This document shows, one piece after another, positions 1 to 12,604 of a stretch of DNA of 64,000 bases. The position numbers and the translations under genes are program-made. The stretch is from Laguncularia racemosa (taxonomy: Eukaryota > Streptophyta > Magnoliopsida > Myrtales > Combretaceae): contig JBBMOL010000072.1 of assembly GCA_037954665.1 (NCBI GenBank), positions 2,258,340-2,322,339 of the forward strand, read 5' to 3'. The notes below the pieces were generated by a model. It did no database searches. It saw only the letters and a program-made list of their open reading frames with translations, and was not told the DNA's origin. How positions within the stretch are numbered: position 1 is the stretch's first letter; each line of letters starts with the position of its first letter.

Positions 1-3000
1 GATTAGCTTAGTGGAAGGCTAGAAAGACAAAGCAAGAGCTATTGATGTTTGTAACATTTTTTTGCTATTAGCCTAGTGGAACAACCAGTATAAAAGACTG
101 GATCCCTAGTAGTGAAGTTGAAAGCGAGGATTGACTCACTAGGAGGAACCTCTACATATCGCCATCTTTTTTATTTTTATTGCATATTATTAGCCGTTAT
201 TTTCTGTTACCTATTATGTGCATTTTTCATTTATAACTAAAAATTAAAAAGGATTATTTTAATTAGACTTTCAAGAAAAGATTTTTAGAACCTACAATTT
301 CCATCACTATCATAAGTACATCTCTTACAGCTATCTAACCCCCATTTGGTCATTACTATCCTCATTCCCATCATCTTCTTCAAAAAGGTAGAAGAAAACA
401 AAAATCTATATCAACTACACTGTCCTTATCATAATTCAATCACCCAGCCATTACTATTTTCTCTCTTATTATGGGAAGCAAGGGACCTAATAAATGAACT
501 ATTATCACTTCCCTTATTACTTTGACTTCCATAGTACTCAAACTTTGCAATGCACAAGTATAAGAAAATATTTCACTTCCATATGATTGGAACTTACCTC
601 CAAGATTGAAAGGGAAGTTGGCTTTGATTCATGCAAATGTTAACAGCTGTTTGTATAAATTGAAGAAGCTTAATAAAGCCTAACTCCTGAGATATTCCAA
701 TTGCATGCAACTAGTACACCTCAATCTCCTTAATTCAACCATACCATACATGGTAAACATGTTTATTATGGACTTTTCATACTTCATTTCATTGTAACTT
801 GAACCTCAAAAGACCATCATAAACCTAAACACTTCTCCATCAACTCTAACACATCCCCAACCGTTTCCTTCATCATTTCAAGAAAACAATACTATTGCAT
901 CATTTTGTATTGAGTAATGCATAGGTTTTATGAATTTCTATTGGACATGTGTTTAATGGGAAAAAGATGATTAATGGCTAAAAGGAATTCATAATGAAAA
1001 GTGACAAGGTCAAAAAATTATAAACAACCAAAAGCTGTTACTAATAAAAAAAAAAGGCGTGTGTGACAAAAAAGAAAAATATGAATAGCTAAAAGTTACT
1101 TATTTAGTTAAGATTTCTTAAAATTTTCATATTAGTTTATTTAACATTTCATAAATGTAATAGATAAAATCACACTTTCTCTTGCTAGATGATTTTTTTT
1201 TTTTTAAATCACTCTTGAATTCTTTTAATGTTTCTATTAAGCTAAAAAAAATACTCATGGTTTTCAAGAACAATACTATTTTTATTTTCTTGATTTTTTC
1301 TTGATAGTGTTGAAACATAGATAAGGATGCCATTTTTTTTTTTTTTTGTAAAAATAAAGAACTCTATACTAATACCAAAGGACTACTTGGTCAATAATAT
1401 ATATATAATTTTGAAAATTTTTGTCACTTGTCAACTAAATAATAACTAAACAAATTAATACAAAATAATGCTATATTTTGAAAAATGTGATTTTAAACCT
1501 TTTTTCATTATTTTACCTTTGAATAAAATAATAAAAGAGTATAAACATAAAAAAATTTGTATAAAATGAAAGGCAAAATGATCATATAAGGATCCACATA
1601 GATTTTTTTTTTTCTTTTAATATTTGAGATATGGGGCTAATCATATATGAGATAAATATAAAATGGTATATTTACAATCACTTTTGTAAACAATGCGGTA
1701 AGGATCTAATTTCTCCATTAATACTATTACCATAATAGTAATGTATCAAATATTATACTAATGGACAATGTACCCATGTTGTGTGTATATATATGAAAAT
1801 ATCAAATGCATGTATATAATTGAATTATAATAACTCATCCACCTACAAATTTTGCAATAAAACACATATAACAATCAAAGTACTAATTATATGTCTTAAT
1901 ATATTGTATTATTGTTTCTCTTTTCACTAATAAATTCATATTGTATAAATCACATTTAAACCTAAAATAATCATTTCTTTTTGTCATTCCTCTTTTCTTA
2001 GAAAGTAGCCACATTTCCATTTAATATGCAGTATAAGAAAAATATGATAGATTAAACCTAACTTGTGCTTTACCTCTTAACCTTAATAATAAAGAAGTCC
2101 AAAGCCAAACGACCCCCAAAAAAAAAAAAAGAGTCTAAAAAATGTAAAACCGATATAAATAATTTTTAGAATTTATAATAATAACTTAGAGGCATGATAA
2201 ATTGTTTTCGTTAGAGAATTTAACACCTTCTAGACTAAAGCCTAGTTTGTTTCAAGAAAAATTTCATTCTAAAAACATTTTCTCTATTTTCTTTTTATCC
2301 ATTACGCTAAAGGGAGAGTCTTAGTCTTTTATAAGAAAATGATTTACTTTATCTATAACGGCCCACTTTTTAAGTCTCAGCTTAACCTGCTTAATCAATA
2401 ATAATGTGTCATTTTAGTACCTAAAGAAGGTTTCATTATGTCATCTCCAAAATAGAAATAAGGCGGTTTCACTTAAACTTGCACTCTTTTTCTTTTTCAC
2501 TTCCATTACTAGTATAAAGTAAACAACTTGTAATGTTCTTTCGTAAATATTACTATTCCATGCTTTGCGCAAGTATGGTGGATTCACCATTATTATATTC
2601 ATTATGAATGGTGGAGTTTACCATCAAACTTTCAATTCTCCTAGTATTTTGAGTTCACAAGCTATTCACAACACCTATATAATGATTTATAGAACCCTTA
2701 CCAAGCAACATGTAAGTACATATATTCATCCTATTTACACATGGTTGATAAAGCTATATGTAATGTAACACAACGTTCTACTAAAAATTTTAGGAAGCCA
2801 AAAGCTTGAATTTTTCTCCTAACCATCTACTGCTCTCAAAAGTTTTACCACATAAGTCATCTTAGTCTTCTACACCTATACTTAGGATCAGTAAAACACA
2901 AACACTTAGCTTCTTAAGAAGCAAATTCAATACTAGAAAAATAAGAAATCAAACCATAACATAGCAATTGGAATTTGACTTAACACATCTCATTTCAAAT

Positions 3001-3540
3001 GTAAATGCTATTAACATTTGAAATTCTCTTACGAAAGCTTTCCAATCTACCGTCTATCTTAACTTCCTATCAGTGTTTGAAATAGTTATTTCAAGTCAAA
3101 CTTAGCACTTGGTAGGAATTTTACCCTTACATACTTATTCATTAACTCAATTGACACTTGGAAAATAACTACCCTTATACACTTTCATGTCAAGTTAATA
3201 ACTTTTCAATTTACCTTTCACTTGTCACAAACAAATGGGACAACTAGATCCCCATAGGTCACTAATATTAAGCCTACTCATCAATCATACCACAAACTTA
3301 CTAGGTTCAATTCAAAGATTATATCACAAACTTACTGGCTAGGGAATAGGTCTTGCTTTACTTGAGTATTTTGGGTTAGTGTGCAAATTCATTCATTAGC
3401 ATTTAACCACACCATCCTACACATTGCTTGTTGCCAATTAACTTCCAATTTTATGCCTAAGCATAATACCAAGCTTCACTTATCCTTCATGTAATAGGTA
3501 GATGCCATGCTAATATATGTGCAATGAACTGGCCAGTTTT
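1..3540. other. AT-rich intergenic DNA, no gene recognised
   Basis: I see no sustained coding frame, splice-consistent exon chain or structural RNA here. The open frames are short and of random composition. Poly-A/T runs occur near 1198, 1334 and 2119. The first 170 bases are less AT-rich, but I could not assign them to any element. Confidence 0.5.
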
Positions 3541-3700
3541 CCTTAAACCTTGAAGAGTCATAAGAGACTCATGATTTTAACCTGGAAAGTCACATCAGAC
3601 TCAATAAACTTAACCTGAAGAGTTGCAAGAAACTTAAAGAATTTAACCTTGAGAGTTGCGAGAGACTCGAAACTTGGAGAGTTGCAAAAGACTCATGTAG
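3541..3700. repeat. Minisatellite, about 4-5 units of ~33-36 bp
   Basis: A degenerate direct repeat. Each unit contains a variant of 'ttaacctgaagagttgc' followed by an 'agactc' block (for example 'gagagttgcgagagactc'). Units diverge by substitutions and small indels, which suggests an old array. No gene overlaps it. Confidence 0.65.
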
Positions 3701-6027
3701 CCTATATGCTAAAAATCATAACCTTTTTCTTGACTTAACAAGACAAGACCTTTAGGTCCACTTATGCCACGCCATGAATATCAAATGCAATCACCTTAAT
3801 TCCAAGCACAACCTCCAAGCAAATTCAATTAACTAAAGATAATTTTTACTTGAAACAATTATATGACCACATATCTGAAACCAAGTGAACTCCACATCAC
3901 TCAAACAAGTGGCATATAATTATTTGACAAAATAGGTATAACCAAGCATTCTCCCTTCTTAATAGGGTCAAAGTACCAAGCAACACTATAAACCAATTAT
4001 AAAATACCAGTAAAAGATCTCGATTAGGATTTCACTTAAGTGATATCCAATGAAAGCAAAATACTAAAAAAGTCAACATGATAGAGGAGGGTATAAATTC
4101 CATTAGCTCATTCTCTATAATAATCGCCTTCATTCAACACCAAACTAGGTGCAAGCACCATCTGACGATCAACCATATGGAACAAATCGATAGCAATGCA
4201 AGCATAATCATTAACACTTATAAACTCTACCAAGCAAAAGAGTCATAGATACTCTCACTTAAAGTCCATCTATTTTTAAATCTAAATTATCATATCAAAC
4301 ACGGCTTTCTCATTCATCATTAACCTAATCATTACAAATAAAATAAGATTTTCCCGTTACATAGTATGTGACCAGTTTTTTTTTTTTTTTTTTACAACTA
4401 AATTATTTAGCAAATGATCCCACTTTAACTCATTGTACTGGCAATGATCCTAATTGCATAAGTACCTTTTAATTGATTTTACTACATGAACTTGCCAATT
4501 AATTATTGGCTATCTTTAATTCTCACATTCTCTTCCAAATTTGAAGTCCATTAATTTTATTGCCATAATTATGTTCCATTACCCATCCGAGTCACTCAAC
4601 ATTCCACCACAGCTTCATATTCTCCAGCGAGTCATGCCCCAATTTTAGTCATTTTCAATTTAGTTAATGTAATCAAAACTTCACTTGCTGGAAAATCAGC
4701 GGATTCTCATGGAAAAATCACAATGATTTTTATGCACACTTCTCATCTAAGAATACTGTTTCTTAATTTCCATATAACATATCAGGAGCTTAAACTAAAT
4801 TAATTAATACAAAACAACATTGTTTGCTCATTGGAGAATTTTCCCACAATTTCGGACAGCAATAGCATTCCCTTAAGCACCATATATATATATATCTTCT
4901 TACAATTTCAACCAAATAAGATTACCACCTTAAACAATCCCCTAAGTAAAGCCAAAAAATAATTCTCCTCATAATTGATAATTAAATTTTGATATTTTTT
5001 AATAATTGGAGAAATTCTTGACGGTAAGACATACTCTCCGACAAGCCGTTCACTAGCCACCCTGCTGTCGACCGGAGTCCTCCACCACCCAACTTCCAAA
5101 CACCCCAACGGTCTGACAGTAGTATTGCACCAGCTTGCCCAACAAACCAACCAGCGTGGAGTCGTCCCCTGCTCCTTTCCTTCTATTTATTTTTTATACA
5201 AATTGGCTCCAATTTCCCCTAAAGCTTTGCCTCCAGTAAACTACAACCTCCCAACAGATACCGATGGAAGTCAATGGAATTCGGCCATGCGCGAGAGATT
5301 TCCTTCAGTGATATTTGGTATTTTGTTTCCCATCTCTCTCTCTTACTCACCTACCCAATAGGTAATGGGAGTAGCATGATAGATTTTGAATATAAATTTT
5401 TAAAAATTTACTCTTATAAAATAAGATATATGTAGTCTTTTTAGTATATAGGTTTCAAGCTTATATTTATCATATAAAATGTTATTAAATAATATTAATA
5501 AATAAATAGTAAATGATAATATTATAATTTTTTAGAAATAAATATTTCAATAAAAAAAATTTAAGTACATAAGTTAATAACCATAAATGGTTAAACCTAA
5601 TATTGTCTTTCTTTCATTTTCTCATTCTTCTGCATTTTCCACTCTAATTTTAGATTTCCATTCTTTTGTTCTATTTTTTCCCATTTGTTAAATAGTAAGG
5701 TCGTAAAACTTAAAATAATTAAAATAGAAAAATTACTTAAAAAAAAAGCATATATTTTGTTGTGAACGTACATATAAAGAAATTATAATATTACATATAA
5801 ATTATGCTTTTAATATCATATAAACTTAAAATTTATAAAAAGAAATATGAAATTTACATGTTTTATAAAATACCTTATACCCTATAGGTTTTACAGGATA
5901 CAAGTTCCAATTTGCTATAAGGTAGTTTCCACTCCATTAAATAGCATTGGCCATTTCATTATTTATTTAACTTTTTTTTGTTTTTTCTTTAATTAATTAA
6001 CTTATTCATTACAACATAGCGGATATA
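3701..6027. other. Intergenic DNA with a GC-richer patch at about 5030-5180
   Basis: Mostly AT-rich non-coding sequence. The patch at 5030-5180 is clearly more GC-rich than its surroundings and is open on both strands for about 80 codons. Neither translation resembles a family I know. It may be a remnant of a gene or of a retroelement leader; I cannot decide which. Confidence 0.4.
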
Positions 6028-6673
6028 TAGGGGTGGACAAAAAAATTAACTACACCAAACCAACCTATAAACCAAACCAAAGCAAATCGATTTTTTTTTT
6101 TTTTTTTGCAATTTGGTCTAGAAAATTTTCAATCTAAACCAAACCAAAAATTCATGATTGGTTTGGAGGAGTAAATTAAACCAAACCGTTTTGAAAAAAA
6201 AAATGCTTTTTATGTAACATAATATGTAAAAGAATTTTTAATTTACATTATTGAAAAGTATATTTTTTTATATTTTATAACTATAATTTAGCAAATATTT
6301 ATATAAGTTGACTCAAAATTTATATTATATATTACCTTGAGGAATAAATTTATTGTATTATATATTTAAATTTTTTTAGTTGCTTAAATATTTCTTTATC
6401 AATATTTTAAATGACATCAATACATATTATTATTAAAGGAATTTAGTGTTGTTCATATAAGATTACATATTAAGCAAATATACTTTCTTAGAAAATAAAA
6501 TATGTTTTAATCTGTAAACCAAATCAAACTAAATAAAAAATTTATACTTTGAAAAAAAAATCTAAAACCATACCATATAGTTCCTTTTGAAGTAATAAAA
6601 ATCAAACCGCATTTTTATGATTTGGTTTGGTTCAAAAGAAAAATCAAATCAATCTAAGCCACACCCATCCCTA
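6028..6673. mobile_element. hAT-type MITE
   Basis: The left end reads TAGGGGTGGAC and the reverse complement of the right end reads TAGGGATGGGTGTGG. These short terminal inverted repeats have the TAGGG start common in hAT elements. Internally, AACCAAACC-type runs at 6057-6180 are mirrored by TTTGGTTTGG-type runs at 6620-6640, so the arms can fold back. About 650 bp with no coding capacity. Flanks are AT repeats (cggatata / atatatac) with no clean 8-bp duplication, so the exact ends are uncertain. Confidence 0.6.
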
Positions 6674-7573
6674 ATATATACCCACTAACTATATGCATTT
6701 TATATAATTTTAAAATACTAGCTATGTCATATAAACATGTGTTGATATTACACTTAAACTCAAGTTTCATTTATAGCATTCTAATGCAATGCATCAATTA
6801 ATTCATCACTAATATCCGTTACTTATATACATATTGAATTTACCAATAATATTTTAATAATTGTCACCTAAATTTACTTATCCACATTTCTAATAAATTA
6901 GCTGTCTTTTTTTTTTCTTAGATAGTTAATGTCCAAAATCACATTCCAAAAACTTATTTTAAGTTGATCGATTATAATCTGAATTCCCCTCCTTTTATTT
7001 ATTTTATTTCTTTTTTTTTAACTAAAACCGCAAATGTCACATGTATCTAGCCGAGCAATGTAATATTTATGTCATGAACATACATATATGTACTTTGCTC
7101 GTTATATAATTATTTGCTACCTACATGTATACTTCATTCCTACAATCCTAATACATTAATTGTAATAATTGTGATACATGATTATTCTAATGTTATCATT
7201 TATAACTTTTTATTTCTCATAGCTGTTGAGTCAACTACAACTTTTCATTATAAACATATATATGTATACACGCACGCACGCGCACACGTTAGCCTCGCTT
7301 CATCGAGTTTCAAATAATTTATCAAACACGAATCTAATATTTAGCCTTAGTCAAATTAGATTCATTATCATATAACAGTCCATATATATATATATATATA
7401 TAGTTACATAAAACTGGCGGTAAGAATTATCAGCTGATTCATCTACAACCACACCCTCACAAGAACAAGAAGTGGTAGAGAATCGACGTAGTAAAGATTC
7501 AAAGAAAACCTAAAGAAGTCAATAAAGATTGATTTCTTATCTGCGTGCTACGATCACATTACCACCTGATGGA
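6674..7573. other. AT-rich intergenic DNA with (TA)n
   Basis: Contains a short CACG-rich patch near 7268-7290 and a (TA)n run at about 7383-7402. The last ~170 bases become less AT-rich and lead into the RING locus. They could be its promoter and 5' UTR, but no element there is decisive. Confidence 0.4.
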
Positions 7574-8178
7574 ATGAGGAGAGGGTACTACCGACCGTGG
7601 GAGGAAAAGGAAACACTCACCACTACCCCCTAACAACCACAACAGCTGCCATCACCACTTCCCCGCCACAACAACGATGGCTACTACCACCACCACCATC
7701 ACCCCCACAACCTCTTCCACACTTACGACAGCCGACGCCACCACCACATGTTGCTCACCCACGACGGCGGCCAACACCATCACCACCACCCCAACCTATT
7801 CCATGGCGACATCCGCGACGACCGTCGCCACCACCAAGGACCTCATGTTATGAGTGCTTGGAACATGTACTACCATACATTCTTAATAATCCTCCATGTA
7901 GATGTGAATTTCCCATATGCAATCCTTGCATTAAGGGTAGAATTGCAAGAAGGCAATATTGTCAGCCTTGTCAAATTGTATGGACAGATGAGCACGTGGA
8001 GATCAACTCGGCTCCACAGGTGAACCTGGCGGCTGAGGTGCAACAAGCTGCTCATCAAGAAGTGGAGGCAAACCAGGATCCATAGGCTAACCCGGGAGTT
8101 AAGATACAGGAGGAGGCAAACCAAAATCCACAGGCCAATCTGATTGCACAGGTGGAGCTGGATAGCAATTTATTCTAA
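7574..8178 (+). pseudogene. CNOT4-type C4C4 RING protein, probably broken
   Basis: Codons 7846-7971 encode eight cysteines spaced C-x2-C-x13-C-x1-C-x4-C-x2-C-x10-C-x2-C, including PCRCEFPICNPC. This is close to the C4C4 RING of the CNOT4/Not4 E3 ubiquitin ligases and unlike ordinary C3HC4 RINGs. The RING frame has no ATG codon. The best upstream ATG (7574, MRRGYYRPWEEKE) is in another frame and stops at TAA 7631-7633. Between them lies a GC-rich stretch that could encode His-, Pro- or Thr-rich sequence, where all three forward frames are largely open. After the RING, a Gln/Glu/Ala/Asn-rich tail hits TAG at 8083-8085. The same frame then continues with matching sequence (EANQNPQANLIAQVELD) to TAA at 8176-8178, so a CAG-to-TAG change is likely. 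Frame changes plus the stop argue for a pseudogene. An unseen intron or an unusual gene remains possible. The RING call is solid; the gene model is not. Confidence 0.6.
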
Positions 8179-8559
8179 TAATTGTTCTTCTCGTATGCAT
8201 TTCTTCTCTGATTTTTCTCTCTCCTCCATCTACCGATCACATTTTCTATCTCAAATCAAAGAAAAGTCTCGATGGTATTAACACACTATATATATATATA
8301 AATTTATGGTGGGTAAATACCAAAATTTTAAGACTTTAAAATATAAATGGTGATTTTTATTTTTTAAAAAAAGGCTGAGCACTCTAATGAAACGGGATGA
8401 GGTGTTATAGGATTAAGTGCAACTCACCGAGCTCACTTCTTACTTGTTAGCTCCAACTATAATCTTAAAACCGATAATCAAGATAACATTACTCAAGAGG
8501 ATGTATGGATTCTTGGTCATATTGTGTAAAGGCTCGACATTAACTATACTAAGGTAGCA

Positions 8560-8645
8560 TTTGGTTAGTATAACAGGATGGTATAAAAAGGACCAGATGG
8601 TTCAATAAGAGGAGAATAAGATGGTATGATCATATTATACCACAT
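8560..8645 (+). repeat. R1 copy 1, left fragment
   Basis: The last ~30 bases (ending in 'ttataccacat') align with 14005-14038 of R1 copy 2 ('ttttgtaccacgtt'). The rest of the repeat resumes at 10072, so this looks like the upstream part of R1 copy 1, cut off by the LTR that follows. The alignment further left is weak. Confidence 0.45.
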
Positions 8646-10071
8646 TGATATAAGCTTATCCTACTATCCTAAACTTATAAGTAAGTACACTTATTAATTC
8701 TATAGTATAATGGATAACAATATCAAGTGTCAATCTCACGGAGATTATAATTACTAGTAATTACCTTTTTTCTATTATCTAATCACAAAAATTGAATGAA
8801 GTAAATAACAAATAAATTTTAAGAAAACGGCAATCATTAATGCCATACCTAGATATCAAATCTCCTTAAAACTACTATTATAATTAACTAATTATTATTC
8901 CATTATTGTATTCTTGAATTGTGAGAATTTATAATTTAAACTAATAATTCTATCAAATTTACTAATTCCTAATTTCAAGTTGATTAATTAGAATCTTTTC
9001 CCAATTAAAACCCCTAGAATCACATTGCCTTCACTTTTTGAATTTCACTATTAAGTTTGATCTTAATCTAGAAGATTTGTGTCATCTTATCTTTAAGATT
9101 GTGTGCAACTCATTCAAATTATACTTATCTATTTAAACATAGGATTTCTCGATCTCTATGTTTGAAATTAGACTTCAAACTAATAAACCAGTAATATTAA
9201 TTTGAAAACAATAAAGAAGGTATAATTGGATCACAATAATAACAATAACTTTATTGAATAATAAACCAGAAAATTATCTGTTCATTATATCCGAGTATAA
9301 AAGAAAATTAAGTTAACTTTATATATAAACAATGCATAAAGAAGAACATTAATAAGACAAAAAAAATAGTAAAATCTATCACTACACTATTGCTTATCTA
9401 AAACTCAATATCTTTATTGGAACTTTATACCCCCTTTTATATCCATCGATCGCTTCCCATCTAAGAAAGTTATAGTTTCTTAAAATAAAACCAAAATCTT
9501 CATAGATAAGGAAATATCATTTCAATAGGCATGAATGGCTTCTCCAGAAAATAGGAAACTTAACTTCTTGTAGAAAGAAATTAAATCTTCAAAATAAATA
9601 GCTTTTTAGGAAAGTAAAACCAAGCTTGGAAAATTAATTTGGAAAGTTAAATCTCTGCTTGGCACGGATATGGCACAATCATACTAACTCTTGTGTACTA
9701 TTTTGTCTTGAAAATCTCCAAATTTTGCTTTCAACATACCCTCTAACATGAGTATCTACTTAGCCGTGTAACTCTACATAGCCTCTTACACGATTGGTCT
9801 ATCAAGCTCTTTTCTTGCTCTATTTGAGATGGCTCCAAGCATGCCTATGTCGTACCCTATGTCATGTTTCATAATCTCATAACTTTGATATTTTTACTCT
9901 AAATTTCACATGTTTTACACGTATTTTTTTCATTTCATCAAAATTACATTTCAAAACTCTGCAATCAAAACAAAGACCATTTAAGCATAATAACCATCCA
10001 TAATATAAGAGAATTAAACCAAATACTATTGTAAGTGTTACAAATTAATAAGTATTTTATAACACTTATCA
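8646..10071. mobile_element. Probable solo LTR (~1.43 kb) inside R1 copy 1
   Basis: Starts TGATATAAGCTTATCC and ends AACACTTATCA, the TG...CA ends of an LTR. It separates two parts of R1 that are contiguous in the second copy. The flanking 5-mers are cacat (left) and aacgt (right); the uninterrupted copy has 'cacgt' here, so each side is one change from an ancestral cacgt target duplication. No internal coding region, PBS or PPT is seen beside it, hence solo LTR. The boundaries are inferred. Confidence 0.5.
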
Positions 10072-11045
10072 AACGTTTGATGTGCTCAATATTGATATGA
10101 ATTTTGAGATATATTTATTTTGTACTAGACAAAGAGAAAGAGGAAATCTGTCAATGATTAGAAACATAGATTACTTTTTAAATTTTGAAAATATATTTAT
10201 TTTATTCTATTACTAGTATAAATTTTCTAGTTTTAATCAAGTACCTCATGGACCCTTTTGTTTAGTAACTTAAATTAATATGCAAACAAAACAATAAAAA
10301 AATTGTTAATGTATCACAAAAATATGGCAATCAAACGATACGTAAGTGCATGTTCCATAGTTTTTGGGGCGTTGCTCAATATATTTAAACATAGAAAGGC
10401 TTATCACGCACATCTTATGCTTCTATAAAATCAAGCTTTCTAACTCGAAAATGGATCATCTAAAGTTATTTTTCCTAAATTTACCCCTTTAAGATGTTGT
10501 CACAAATAATCAATGTTTGAAATTGTAATAAAAAAAGATGATATCATAATAATAGCACTGAGTATTTCAAAAATCCAAGTAATCTCAATCATTGATTTAT
10601 AAATTTAAGAAATTTTAAGGAAAAGAACTTTAGAGGATCCAAATCCACTTCTTTCTCCTTGCTACAAGTGAGTTAAGCATTGTAGTAATGAATATATTTA
10701 CCTTGATCATGCACCTACTTGGGATCGGCATGATGATTGGTTTAATATCCCTAGGAGTTTTAGATTCTCTCTCCAACTTCATTTACTACCACATCCCCTC
10801 CTAACCAACCCAACTCTAGTAATGCTTTCTATGTTTAATGCCTTTGCACAAAATGTCAATGACCAATTTGAAGATCTTCAGTCCCAAATCTCATCCAAGC
10901 AACGCTAATTGTCCAACTTGCATAGTTATTTCTTTTGATCCCCCTCGTGTCTGGCTCACTTTTAGCTACCCTTTTGCTTGTTTGTGACTTTTGATGTTTG
11001 TTGTTTTAGCCTATTGTTGCTGTCTTATGCCTTTTGTTAATTTGC
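10072..11045 (+). repeat. R1 copy 1, main part
   Basis: Aligns collinearly, with many substitutions and small indels, to 14036-15010. Near its right end is a coding-like patch (10841-10907, e.g. NVNDQFEDLQSQISSKQ) shared by both copies and followed by stops. The patch suggests R1 carries a fragment of a protein-coding sequence, but I do not recognise it. No terminal repeats are visible. Confidence 0.65.
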
Positions 11046-12300
11046 CTCCTTTTCTTTCTAAACGAGAGAGAATCAAACGCCAAAAAGAAATGACAACAGA
11101 CAATCGTATAAAAGAAGAAGGGGATAAAATATTTTAATTTATATCATATTTATTTAGATTTCTGCCATCTATCTATAATGTATCGACTTCAAAGCAATCT
11201 ATACAATAATTAATTTAATGAAATAATAATGCTAATTATACTTATTTACATAATATAATAAAAGATAACAATAAATGTATGTAATGATAAAATATAATAA
11301 AAATATAAAAAAATTATTAAATGTAAGAAAAGGGATGGAAAAAATTGTATGTTCCTTGGTGAACTAGTCTAAGTTTATCAAAAGCTAATAAATACTTAAG
11401 ATAGAAAACTTAATGTATTTAATAAAGTTCTATTTTTATAAATCTTTAAAAATGTTGAAGATTTAAATAAAAAAATAAGAAAGTGTTAAGAACTAAAAGT
11501 GTAATTATTCCATTTATGTATATAGAAAGTTTTAGACAAAATGAATTTGGAAATTATACAATAGGCTTTCTTTACAAAAGCGAACCAAACTTTTTACATG
11601 CCTCATGTGCTAATATATGCATAATTATGTATGTATGTATGGTGCCGTTTGTTTCATATTTCTTTTGTGTTTTTGGTTTCCTTTCACTATTCACTTAAAC
11701 AGTATATTTGTCTAAAAAAAAAAAACCAAAAAGATAGAAATATAAATGCATATACATCCTTGTTACCGAATTAAATACCTAGCAAATCTCTATAAAGTTG
11801 AATATCTTAATTTTTTATTTTGTTTGTTTTTACAAAAATACTAATTAAAATTTTATTTTCTAATGCATAATATATATTTGTTTAAATATTTTCTTTTAGA
11901 AGTGTGTGAATTTTAACTTCATAATTCACATATTCCAATCACTACTTTCATCATAATTATGAAACAAAATTATTTTGAATTCAATTAACAGCAACGTTTT
12001 ATTGGATGCATCCTAGAAACATTATCTTGAACTCTTTTAGGTGGTCCCAAAAGGTTTTGACATGATCCTAGAAGTATGAGAAAATAATGCAAAAGAAAAT
12101 AACAGGACAAATTTAAGTTGTGAATATTATTTTATTTTTAATTATTAAAAGTTTAAGTGGATATGGTAGCCTGTATTAAATTATTACATAAAATTATGAT
12201 TTTAACTAACGTCTTGTATTTACAAATAATCATATGATTTTAAGAATTGGGTACGTAACAACTGGTATGATTAACGGTGAGCAGCAAAAATGAAATCCAA
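11046..12300. other. AT-rich intergenic DNA
   Basis: No gene, RNA or recognisable element seen. One 71-codon open frame at 11483-11698 has random composition. Confidence 0.45.
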
Positions 12301-12572
12301 TCCCTTCTTTCGACGCGGGAGAGAACCAAATGCCTGAAACCAATGTCAACCATGTAAAAGAGAAGGCAAAAACAACTTAAAGCTCATTTGTTACACCAAG
12401 AACCCTTAATCCAGCAACAAAAACATCCCTTTGTTTACTTGTTTCATCGGATTCCCCCCGCCGTAGAACAACTAAGCTCTTATTTAACTATACGTTTTCC
12501 GGATCGAGATAAACCAAGCCCCATCTAGAAAACATCTTGAGACAGCGGCGCAATCAAGCCTCGCTTCGAGAA

Positions 12573-12604
12573 ATGATAATATGAACAAGTTTTTGCTAAG
12601 ATGA
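12573..12604 (+). promoter_or_regulatory. Two overlapping uORFs ahead of the 12601 gene
   Basis: ATG at 12573 opens a 3-codon frame (MII, stop at 12582-12584). ATG at 12581 opens a 7-codon frame (MNKFLLR) whose TGA stop (12602-12604) overlaps the main ATG (12601-12603) as ATGA. In plants such uORFs usually reduce main-frame initiation. Whether they lie in the mRNA is inferred. Confidence 0.45.

Noticed and set aside
4908..5361. Opposed ~80-codon frames in the GC-richer patch
   Set aside because: Neither strand gives a recognisable product. The overlap of two frames suggests composition rather than coding.
7597..8085. GTG-initiated 162-residue protein as a normal gene
   Set aside because: Plant nuclear genes rarely start at GTG, the frame contains no ATG, and the tail is cut by a likely nonsense change. 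Kept only as a RING-bearing pseudogene.
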